DNA of 32,872 bases from Thermoplasmatota archaeon. GTDB taxonomy: Archaea; Thermoplasmatota; Thermoplasmata; Thermoplasmatales; Thermoplasmataceae. The stretch spans positions 1-32,872 of the forward strand of contig JAMCPG010000010.1 in the NCBI GenBank assembly GCA_023379845.1, read 5' to 3'. The notes beneath the pieces are model-generated. The model was not told the origin of the DNA, did no database searches, and saw only the letters and a list, made by a program, of their open reading frames with translations. Positions 25,885 through 32,872 of the stretch are shown here, one piece after another. How positions within the stretch are numbered: position 1 is the stretch's first letter; every line of letters begins with the position of its first letter. The translations under genes were made by a program, and so were the position numbers.

Positions 25885-27009
25885 ATGATACGAAGAGTCA
25901 TGCAGGTCGGCTATCTAAACCCATTCGACAACTACGGTGGTGTCGAGAAGTATATTATAATGCATGCTAAAGCCCTATACGATCTTTATAATGTATCGGT
26001 TGACGTGCTGTGCTCTGGTGATTTTCAGAGTGTCACCCAAAGTCCATTTGGAAAAGTTATAACTCTACGTGTACCTTTGTTCAAGAGAAAGAATTTGTTC
26101 TTCATATCAAAGTACGTTTATGCAATAAAAGTCAAGAGATATCTTGCCAATCATTCCAGAGATTACGATGTAATCCATTTCCATGGTGATAATGGCAGCA
26201 TAACGTCAAAATACCATGATAAAGCCATCCTGACTCTCCACGGCATGGCGAGAAACATTACATCCATGAAAAAGAGAATAATTACCTATACAACTCATAA
26301 AATAGAATTAAATAATGTCAAAAAAGCAAGATTTATCTTTTCAGTATCACTTGAAGCAAAGGAGGAATTTAGTAGATATACTAATAAAATCAACTTGATA
26401 AAAGCATCTGTTGACACAGATCTCTACAAGGTTCCAACTGAGGAAGAGAAGAAGAGTGCAAGATTAAGCCTTGGATTCGATCCAACCAAGATCGTTGGTA
26501 TAATTATTGGCAGGGATCCAATTAGAAAGGGGCTGAATGTAGCAATAGATGCGATTACTCAAATGCATGATAACAGGATTCAACTTTTGGCAATCGGTTT
26601 TCCTATAATGGAAAATAAAGACAATAATATATTGTACACGGGTAACGTGGATGAGTCCATAAAAATATTATACCTAAAAGCTTCAAACTTTTTCATCTTC
26701 CCTTCATTGAAGGAAGGTTTCCCAATTTCAGTACTTGAAGCTGCATGCATGGGGTTGCCGTTGATTGTATCCCGACAGTCAGGAGTTTCCGATCTCAAAA
26801 GTATGGTTCCATTTTACCGTGAAATTGATTCTGGATTAGCAGAGGATTACTCAAATGCCTTGAAAGAATTTATTACAGAGTATACTCAGCCCGGGTATAT
26901 TTGTACCCATACTAATTTGACTAAAATAACCGAATATTCTATCAAAAGCTCCGTATCGATTTACATGAGTGCATATTCCAGGCTGGAAACTACAGATTCA
27001 GGAAGATAA
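25885..27009 (+). CDS. GT4-family (GT-B fold) glycosyltransferase
   Basis: The 374-residue enzyme opens with VMQVGYLNPFDNYGGVEKYI, the classic GGxE/Gly-rich acceptor loop, then DVIHFHGDNG and AILTLHGMAR. The donor domain has VGIIIGRDPIRKGLNVAIDAI (GRxxxxKG) and the PSLKEGFPISVLEAACMGLP signature with paired glutamates. This is a confident retaining GT4 using a nucleotide sugar. AT-rich boxes at about 25844-25867 lie 20-40 bases before ATG 25885, consistent with a short or absent leader. It diverges from the methyltransferase gene, sharing a 132-base intergenic region. Confidence 0.87.
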   Translation: MIRRVMQVGYLNPFDNYGGVEKYIIMHAKALYDLYNVSVDVLCSGDFQSVTQSPFGKVITLRVPLFKRKNLFFISKYVYAIKVKRYLANHSRDYDVIHFHGDNGSITSKYHDKAILTLHGMARNITSMKKRIITYTTHKIELNNVKKARFIFSVSLEAKEEFSRYTNKINLIKASVDTDLYKVPTEEEKKSARLSLGFDPTKIVGIIIGRDPIRKGLNVAIDAITQMHDNRIQLLAIGFPIMENKDNNILYTGNVDESIKILYLKASNFFIFPSLKEGFPISVLEAACMGLPLIVSRQSGVSDLKSMVPFYREIDSGLAEDYSNALKEFITEYTQPGYICTHTNLTKITEYSIKSSVSIYMSAYSRLETTDSGR

Positions 27010-27671
27010 TCCCGGCTATACTACGACAGAGGAACTGTATCAGAATAATGTATTACTTGGCCCGCAAACATTGTGTACTTGTATTGCTTCAAACCTTGAC
27101 ATTCCGGTCAAGTTGGCATCAAAGAGGCTATTATTCTGGAATGGAAAAGTAGTTCATAAATACAATCATGAAGCTCCGAAAACATTGGTATTTGTGGTTT
27201 GACTAACGACTATTTTTTTAGACTCAATTCTCGATTCTTTGACCTCCATGTGGAAAGCAGTTAGGAAAGGCACGCAGAACTAAATTGTACTTTTCCGTGT
27301 AGAATCTTAGATATAAAAAGGCAGCAGCAACTAAAAAAAATACAAAAATTGTGGGAAGTATATAACGTTCAAAATATCATGAAAGAAGAGATTTTTTTTT
27401 ACAAGTCGATTGTCACTCTCATATACTGATCTGCAGCAGAGATTTAATGGCTCTTGCTTTTGACTTTGGAAATAAGAGAAGGTGATGTGGAATAATAGGA
27501 TCCATTAGATAGATAATTTATACCGATAGCAGCACATACATGGATAGTGAAGTCATCTGAAAATAAGATACGGGTTGAATTATCGGGCACTCCTGTTCCT
27601 TAAACTGTAATTGTCAAGAAATATCTTACAAATCAGAAGTTCTGGAATTATTTGTGTTAAGCTGAAGAATA
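27010..27671. other. 662-base AT-rich intergenic region with a decayed-looking frame
   Basis: No confident gene is present. On the + strand a frame runs to TGA 27200-27202 (first start at 26969, overlapping the previous gene) and encodes about 65 extra residues with no recognisable domain; it may be a remnant or noise. TATTTTTTTA (27211-27220) just after it could terminate transcription of the GT4 gene. The rest has homopolymer runs (A8 near 27330, T9-10 near 27390), stop codons in all frames, and no tRNA-like fold, terminal inverted repeats or transposase similarity that I could see. Confidence 0.5.
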
Positions 27672-28805
27672 CTATCTCCGAAAAGATTCAATGCCTGGAA
27701 ATAAGATACTTATGCTATTCACTGCTGGAATTTTTTTAGATACTGCGTAGAAAAGGGCAAATGCAATAAAAGAAAAATAAGTGCTAAATCTCTTTTTCCA
27801 GTCAAATTCAACAAGCCTAAACTTATCCTTAAGAGCGAGCTTTAGAGTCTGCTTTATTAAACTCAAGGCCTCTTTTTTCGTATTGTAAAATGCAGCCAGA
27901 TCATGTGAGTATCTTGCTAAAGTATATTCCTCCACCTCTGTTCCGTGCATAAATTCAGTAAATACACCCGAGGACGTGGAAAAATCCTTGTATTGTTTGA
28001 CTCTTATTTTGTTCAGTGAAGTGCTATCTGTTGAATTAACTATACTGGTTGTACTGTTATGAACACGATATACTGTCAAAGGTTCATTGGTATTGAGCAT
28101 GGAAGCCTTCCCGTTGAAGGAGAAAGTCAGGTAGAACATCAGGTCATCTGGATGTGATGTTACTCTTTGAACAAAATCCATCTTGCCGTTGAATATTTTC
28201 TTTCTGACGCTGATTGAACTAAGGTTAAACCATAAAGAATCTATATATCTTCCAGTCTTGATTAAAGAAGAAGCCAGATTCATAAATCCTCTATTCTCAA
28301 ATTTAAGCATGCCAGGATTCTCTTTCCTTAACTTGAAGTTACTGATAATATCCGAATTTTCATTGCAGAATATTTGCCCATTATGAAAGTAGCAAAGATC
28401 AGGATCAGCAGAAAATAAATCATACACTCTGGAGAGCTTACTTGGTTGGAATTTATCATCGTCATCGAGAAAGCAAATAACTTCTCCAATAGATTGCTCT
28501 ACAGCATAACTTATGGCTTTGCCTAAAGAAATATCTCTTGCGTCAATAATTTTAGCTTTATTTTGTGTTAGCTGTTTATCCAGTTCAATGTCATCAAAGG
28601 CTCGAAGGACAATTAGTTCAAATGCGTTTTCATTCAAGTCTTGGTTTCTAATCGAATTGACTGCCTCAATTATGAATTCTTTTCTCATAAATCCATCGAT
28701 TACAACCGAAATGAAGGGTCGTTCGTTTGAAGTTGAAAGAATTTGTCTTAGTTGGGAACTTTCTTCTACTGTCATCAAACCTTGCTCTCTTGACATTTTC
28801 GCCAT
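27672..28805 (-). CDS. GT2-family glycosyltransferase with a C-terminal hydrophobic segment
   Basis: The 377-residue product has the GT2 opening PFISVVIDGFMRKEFIIEAV, the ELIVLRAFDD strand, and the metal/nucleotide-sugar motif VICFLDDDDKF at about residue 112. The region after it (KLSRVYDLF...) resembles the first GT2-like enzyme of this island (21709), so the two may be distant paralogues. Near the C-terminus SFIAFALFYAVSK may anchor the enzyme at the membrane. It is transcribed leftward, and its start ATG 28805 (or 28796) lies 199 bases from the stop of the large surface protein. Substrate unknown. Confidence 0.82.
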   Translation of the reverse strand: MAKMSREQGLMTVEESSQLRQILSTSNERPFISVVIDGFMRKEFIIEAVNSIRNQDLNENAFELIVLRAFDDIELDKQLTQNKAKIIDARDISLGKAISYAVEQSIGEVICFLDDDDKFQPSKLSRVYDLFSADPDLCYFHNGQIFCNENSDIISNFKLRKENPGMLKFENRGFMNLASSLIKTGRYIDSLWFNLSSISVRKKIFNGKMDFVQRVTSHPDDLMFYLTFSFNGKASMLNTNEPLTVYRVHNSTTSIVNSTDSTSLNKIRVKQYKDFSTSSGVFTEFMHGTEVEEYTLARYSHDLAAFYNTKKEALSLIKQTLKLALKDKFRLVEFDWKKRFSTYFSFIAFALFYAVSKKIPAVNSISILFPGIESFRR

Positions 28806-29003
28806 CCAATTTTTCTATGAAACTCTCTCTTTAGTTTAGTTATCTTCTAGGCAATCGTACTACTTATTAGTTCTTTCTGACATTGGTCTGAAATTTGGTT
28901 TAATGTTCGAATATGTCATATCACCTGAGCCAATGACATACAATTCTTGATCACATCTTCTGCCATCAATTGCAAGAATAGATTAGGAAAAATCAAACAA
29001 TTG

Positions 29004-31820
29004 TTACTTTTCCCTGATCCCGCAGTTCTGGCATTTCATTCTACCCTTCGGGATTGGGGTTAGGCATGTAGAACATATCCTTAAGCTCCCACGATAAAAT
29101 CTTAGATAAACGATAGCAAAAACAAATGCACCCATATACGAAAGAGGCGAATTGTATATTTGCTTGAATATACTTGACAAGAATGAATAGTGCTTAATTG
29201 GCACGAACACAACGTGCACTGACTCACCCGGCCCAGTCACGAAAATAGTATAACTTCGATTCTGGCTCTCGAAGCCTGAAGAACTCACGCTGAAGTTATA
29301 AGTGCCATTAGGGAGATATATGGTTGTGTGGCTACCGTTGACATAAATAATTTTATTATCGATAAGAACGGACCATGTATGATTGCTTGCTAGTCCCGCT
29401 TCTTCAATTAAAATAGAATATTTAAACGATGAAAAAGTTATGTTGAGATATTCCTCCTTGTATATGGCTGCAATTCTTCCATTTAGCTGGTTGCTGATGT
29501 AACCTGGTATTTGGTTTATGCTGTAATTATAAAATCCGTTCGGAACGTAAATAACAAGCATAGATTGGATTGATGAGTATGATTCATTTCCCACTGATAT
29601 TGACCAGAATGTTCCTCGAGGAAGCCCCGTCTCAGTAACATCTATTGTGGAATTTGGAAAGTAAGAAGAATTTCCTATTATTTCAAGATGAATAGTGCTA
29701 GAAGCGTTTATTAAAAGCAATGAGTCATTGTACACGCTTACAAATATGGAAACATTTTCAGCAATTGAAGTCAAGTTAAACATCATTTGAAAAGTTCCTC
29801 GTTCGTTGGCTGAGTTAACATTATATATTCTTTTTGAACCTATCTCGCCACCAAGAGTATTTATTGTTGCATTTTCCGACACTGAAAAGTCAAATGGTCC
29901 AGGATTCAGCGAATAATTCACGGATAATCGCATTTGGCTCTGATCCCTTAGCCAGACATAGGATGAACTGGTGTTTAGCATCACGTTCTGGGCTAATGAA
30001 ACTTTAAAAAGGAAGGTAAGGTTCTCACCAGAATATGTAGGATCTTTTGCAGATAAGTGAACGATTATGGTTAACCTGCTTTCATTAAGATACGGAATCT
30101 CGACATTAGGTGCTATGACATTAATTGAAGGTGCTACAACAGTCTCATTTTTCATAAGAATTCCCAAAAGCTTGCCATTGCCAAGGTTGATATCGGCTTC
30201 GACAAACATAGCCATGCTTATGCACCCTACAAGCGATATGTTTAAAGAAAGATTATTAGCAGAATCCATTGTAAGGTAGTGTGTTCTAAGACCAACAGTT
30301 AAGATTGGAAGGTTTGTGTGAAAGGTTTCATTGACATTATTCATGGAAGAAAAGTTGTATTGCGGCAATGCAACTTCATATGTAAAATTGTAAATGGTAA
30401 ATTCATAATCTCCAGTATATCCCTCGCTGGATCCGTTTATAATACCTGAGAGGAGGTAGTAATAATAGGATTGGTTGTTTACTTTCCCCTCGCTTATATT
30501 TACTTCATGTAGTGCAGAAACTACATAATCATTGACTGAGGAGACATAGGAGGAGCTGGTAAGCGGGCTGATAGCCAGGGGAAAGTTGGAATCAATGTAA
30601 GATCCAGTGCTCGAATTGACCCGTACATGTGCGAAAAATAGTAACGAAGAATTGTTGTCTAGATAAAATTGCCCATTTCCAGGAATCCCAGCCATTCTGG
30701 ATGCGGGAACGTATATCGTTGAATTTACTGCATAAATGAAATCATGCTCAGGATTCATCACGTTGTCATATAGGTATGGAGAGTTCATGTCAACATCAAT
30801 TGAGCTGTTTGCAAAAACAGCCGAGCTATTGTAAACATCATATGAGAAGTATCTTATGCCAGCGAAGGAGACAGTGTCATTTGACAACAGCGAGATGTTA
30901 AGCGCTTCAATGCTGCTATTTGATCCTGCAACATTGGCTACGTGCATAGAAACGGTAAAACTCTTGATCAGCTGGGCAAGATCGCTCATTGGAGCGGAAA
31001 GTGCAAGATGAATCATTTCTGATGATGTGTTATGTACTGAACCGGTGTTTCCTAGCCTGAGCGACATGAAGTTACCTGCGTAGCTGAAATTAAGCGTATT
31101 TTCACCGGTTGGATTGTTCCCAGAAAATGTCAAATTCGCAGTAATCCTTGTAATTATTGGATCCTTTGTTGTAAACTCAAGACCAGATAAGGGTACTGAA
31201 TTATCAGTTGAAAAAGGAACGTCCATTGAATACACCAGGTTCCCAGCGTCGATTAAATTTACAGGTTCTGTATGCAATAGTCCAGAAAAAGTCGAATTAT
31301 AGGCAATAAAAGAGCTATTTGCTATACCAATGGATAAAACTTCTGCCAAATTAGAAGGATCCGGGTATGCTGAAGATACCGAGTCATTTGATAATCGGTC
31401 TATGGAATTTGACATGTCGATAATACCAGGTATTGACCATGCTGAATTTTCCATAGTAAATTTTGCCATAGCCTTACCGGATCCATGAATCTCAGCATCG
31501 AGCGACTGGTTAGTTGAGAACATGTGAATAGATGTGTCAATTATTTTTAGACTGCCATAATCTGTAATATTTCCAGATTGAATTTGAACATAAACATTTA
31601 GATCAAGTAAAGTAAGAACCCTGCCGACTGGTATCGTAATATTGTTGTTCATGTAGTAACTCGTCTCATAACCTGTAACTCCTATTGTGGTATTGTTAGA
31701 AATAAGAAGCGTTGATGCCTTGATTTCAGTATTGTCTTGGTGTACCTGTAAAGTATCTGAGACAGGAATTAACGAGGCTGTGACAAGCACTATGATGCCC
31801 AGAACTGTCAGTAGACGCAT
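29004..31820 (-). CDS. Large secreted surface protein with GLP repeats, membrane anchor and cytoplasmic zinc ribbon
   Basis: The 938-residue product starts with a signal peptide (LLTVLGIIVLVTASLIPVSD). It is almost entirely beta-rich, Ser/Asn/Thr-rich sequence with, by my count, more than forty N-x-S/T sequons. Near the C-terminus are two related repeats, ETGLPRGTFWSISV (about 738) and EAGLASNHTWSVLI (about 810), like those in the other surface proteins here. A membrane helix (about 893-910) is followed by a short basic stretch and then CSTC-x9-CQNC, a compact zinc ribbon expected on the cytosolic side. It is probably an S-layer-like or adhesive glycoprotein. It ends 200 bases after the GT2 gene and may be a substrate for the glycan island. 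ATG 31820 has no ribosome site. Confidence 0.82.
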   Translation of the reverse strand: MRLLTVLGIIVLVTASLIPVSDTLQVHQDNTEIKASTLLISNNTTIGVTGYETSYYMNNNITIPVGRVLTLLDLNVYVQIQSGNITDYGSLKIIDTSIHMFSTNQSLDAEIHGSGKAMAKFTMENSAWSIPGIIDMSNSIDRLSNDSVSSAYPDPSNLAEVLSIGIANSSFIAYNSTFSGLLHTEPVNLIDAGNLVYSMDVPFSTDNSVPLSGLEFTTKDPIITRITANLTFSGNNPTGENTLNFSYAGNFMSLRLGNTGSVHNTSSEMIHLALSAPMSDLAQLIKSFTVSMHVANVAGSNSSIEALNISLLSNDTVSFAGIRYFSYDVYNSSAVFANSSIDVDMNSPYLYDNVMNPEHDFIYAVNSTIYVPASRMAGIPGNGQFYLDNNSSLLFFAHVRVNSSTGSYIDSNFPLAISPLTSSSYVSSVNDYVVSALHEVNISEGKVNNQSYYYYLLSGIINGSSEGYTGDYEFTIYNFTYEVALPQYNFSSMNNVNETFHTNLPILTVGLRTHYLTMDSANNLSLNISLVGCISMAMFVEADINLGNGKLLGILMKNETVVAPSINVIAPNVEIPYLNESRLTIIVHLSAKDPTYSGENLTFLFKVSLAQNVMLNTSSSYVWLRDQSQMRLSVNYSLNPGPFDFSVSENATINTLGGEIGSKRIYNVNSANERGTFQMMFNLTSIAENVSIFVSVYNDSLLLINASSTIHLEIIGNSSYFPNSTIDVTETGLPRGTFWSISVGNESYSSIQSMLVIYVPNGFYNYSINQIPGYISNQLNGRIAAIYKEEYLNITFSSFKYSILIEEAGLASNHTWSVLIDNKIIYVNGSHTTIYLPNGTYNFSVSSSGFESQNRSYTIFVTGPGESVHVVFVPIKHYSFLSSIFKQIYNSPLSYMGAFVFAIVYLRFYRGSLRICSTCLTPIPKGRMKCQNCGIREK

Positions 31821-31853
31821 TACGCGGTATAATGTATCATGTATTAGTATTTC

Positions 31854-31863
31854 CCGTATACGG
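31854..31863. promoter_or_regulatory. Palindrome upstream of the large surface protein gene
   Basis: CCGTATACGG is a perfect 10-base palindrome 34 bases before ATG 31820, just upstream of a weak TATA-like ATACTAATAC (about 31841-31850 on the minus strand). It lies where an activator or repressor could sit. Chance cannot be excluded. Confidence 0.3.
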
Positions 31864-32032
31864 TCTCATAACCTTATGTGAAATCGCTCATTAAATAATC
31901 TAGAAACTGAAGAGATAATTTTGTCTTATTGTCTGTGTAATTGGTGATACGCCACCTATGGTTTATTATGAGCCTGACTGAAAGATATCATATCTGCGGC
32001 TACAAGAATGAATATAGTTAGATATTAAAGCT

Positions 32033-32326
32033 CTATCTTTTCTCGAATGAAATGAACGTGCCATCCCCATAAGTACGGAAATAATACTTGAACTCGTCTT
32101 TACCATTTTTAGCAACACAGTTTCGTCCTAAGGAGTAGTTTCCCTTCAATTCGACATAATCTATTTTATTCCACCCTGTCGCTTCTTTCACTTTCCTTGT
32201 CATTGTTTCAAAAATATCTGCGCAAATGTTGCAGCAGAAAAACATCTTGTCTCCGTCGATCTCCCTGTAGTATTCACCCCAGGTGGCGTTGCAAAGACCA
32301 CATCCTTCAGTGTTGTTTGTTTTCAA
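32033..32326 (-). CDS. Small Cys-rich zinc-binding protein, Ta0938/TRASH-like
   Basis: The 97-residue product has CGLC near the N-terminus, then about 20 residues later FFCCNIC, a C-x2-C...C-C-x2-C spacing like TRASH/treble-clef metal-binding modules, followed by a helix (ADIFETMTRKVKEATGW) and a beta-rich tail. It resembles the Thermoplasma acidophilum Ta0938 family, whose function is unknown. TTG 32326 is preferred: GAGGTGA is 5-6 bases upstream, and the product begins just before the first Cys pair. The longer frame from 32374 is mostly antiphase reading of the upstream gene. It overlaps that gene's stop by 20 bases, so the two are translationally coupled. It could sense or chaperone a metal (inference). 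Confidence 0.7.
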   Translation of the reverse strand: MKTNNTEGCGLCNATWGEYYREIDGDKMFFCCNICADIFETMTRKVKEATGWNKIDYVELKGNYSLGRNCVAKNGKDEFKYYFRTYGDGTFISFEKR

Positions 32327-32872
32327 GCAATTCACCTCTTTCCAATCTGGCCAACAAGTAATCCGAAAATTCATCCATTGATCTTAGAGCGACAGCCATA
32401 CAGTTCTGTTTCTTATCGTCAGTGTCAGCATATTTATCAATCAGATCGAGAGCAGTCTCTGAATGGGAAACGTCTGCGGTATAACCCTCCCTGAGAAAAT
32501 CAACTGCTTCCTTACTAATCGAACCATCCTTTAAAATTTGTGGATCGAAGTATCCAATTCTTGCTCCGTAATTCTTAAGGTTCCTGTTTGCAATTAGTTC
32601 AAGAGAGTGCATTGCAGTCATACCTTCATAAAAAGGGAAGGTCCTGGACACATGATCCCAGAAGTCAATTGCACGTTTTGTTGCCTTCAGTGGTGATGTA
32701 TTGTAAATTTCTGCCCGAGTGGCTCCATATGATTCTCCCATTCTTAATAAGAGCTCATGATGCGCCTTCTGTTTGCCAGGAATGCCATACCATTCAGAGA
32801 GTATGTTCTCTATTTCAAAGAACTGTACATCCTCATTCTCCGTATTTCCTATGATCAGGGAACAGCTTCTTA
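32307..32872 (-). CDS. Heme-oxygenase-like / PqqC-TenA-like helical protein (5' end outside the window)
   Basis: The frame is open to the right edge, so the ATG at 32741 is probably internal; 187 residues are visible. The protein is all-helical with His/Glu-bearing helices: EIENILSEWYG, KQKAHHELLLRMGESYG, GMTAMHSLELIANRN and SEXALDLIDKYADT-like stretches (HSETALDLIDKYA), ending KQNCMAVALRSMDEF. The arrangement recalls the heme-oxygenase-like fold that includes TenA, PqqC and diiron oxidases (helix motifs with E...H...H), but ligands are not certain. It precedes the Ta0938-like protein in a coupled arrangement, so the two may share a metal-related job. Confidence 0.6.
   Translation of the reverse strand, partial: RSCSLIIGNTENEDVQFFEIENILSEWYGIPGKQKAHHELLLRMGESYGATRAEIYNTSPLKATKRAIDFWDHVSRTFPFYEGMTAMHSLELIANRNLKNYGARIGYFDPQILKDGSISKEAVDFLREGYTADVSHSETALDLIDKYADTDDKKQNCMAVALRSMDEFSDYLLARLERGELLENKQH

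Noticed and set aside
26969-27202. 77-residue + strand frame after the GT4 gene as a real CDS
   Set aside because: Its start lies inside the GT4 gene, there is no promoter or ribosome site, and no domain is recognisable; it is kept only as a possible remnant in the gap description.
32307-32741. ATG 32741 as the true start of the helical protein
   Set aside because: The same frame continues without a stop to the window edge with protein-like sequence (including a matching HHELLL helix), so the gene is partial and not 144 residues long.
1-32872. CRISPR array, tRNA/rRNA genes, transposase or integrase
   Set aside because: I scanned the intergenic regions by eye and found no regularly spaced repeats, no cloverleaf-like sequence with a T-loop consensus, and no recombinase motifs; a covariance-model and profile search could still reveal a divergent case.

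Overview
The window looks like chromosomal DNA from a Thermoplasmatales-type archaeon (Thermoplasma / Ferroplasma / Cuniculiplasma relatives); this is an inference. It rests on many genes with an AT-rich TATA-like box 23-26 bases before the start codon and no Shine-Dalgarno (leaderless mRNAs), frequent AGG/ATA codons, an archaeal/ER-type signal peptidase, a small Cys-rich protein resembling Thermoplasma Ta0938, and secreted proteins carrying the E(T/S)GLPxGTxW repeat common in this order. I saw no rRNA, tRNA, CRISPR array, intact IS element or phage gene.

Left part (1-16.9 kb): the 3' end of an unidentified gene overlaps a surface protein that lacks a signal peptide. Then come an amidohydrolase and an M24 proline peptidase on the + strand. 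The - strand carries a STAND (NB-ARC-like) ATPase with TPRs overlapping a Gfo/Idh/MocA oxidoreductase, a DAO-family flavoenzyme, signal peptidase I and a class II glutamine amidotransferase. After a small hypothetical protein follow a core methionine synthase (MetE C-terminal type) and, across a polytopic membrane protein, a methylenetetrahydrofolate reductase-like protein, together a probable methionine methylation branch. A GT-C membrane glycosyltransferase and a Dph6-family PP-loop ATPase close this part.

Middle (17.1-21.6 kb): two oligopeptide-transporter gene remnants lie tail-out on opposite strands. Both are cut at the same point (about 17,600), inside the Walker A coding sequence of the ATPase, so this is a rearrangement breakpoint, a local inversion scar or an assembly chimera. 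A DUF2341-like secreted protein and an unidentified polytopic membrane protein follow, with overlapping 3' ends.

Right part (21.7-31.8 kb): an AT-richer cell-surface glycan island has two GT-A/GT2-like enzymes, three GT4-like enzymes and a SAM methyltransferase on mixed strands. Beside it is a 938-residue secreted protein with over forty N-glycosylation sequons and a C-terminal cytoplasmic zinc ribbon. The right edge holds a translationally coupled pair: a partial heme-oxygenase-like helical protein and the Ta0938/TRASH-like metal-binding protein.

No single new defence or mobile system is obvious. The most notable points are the opp breakpoint, the NB-ARC-like ATPase with no visible effector, the zinc-ribbon-tailed surface protein, and the TRASH-like / heme-oxygenase-like pair.
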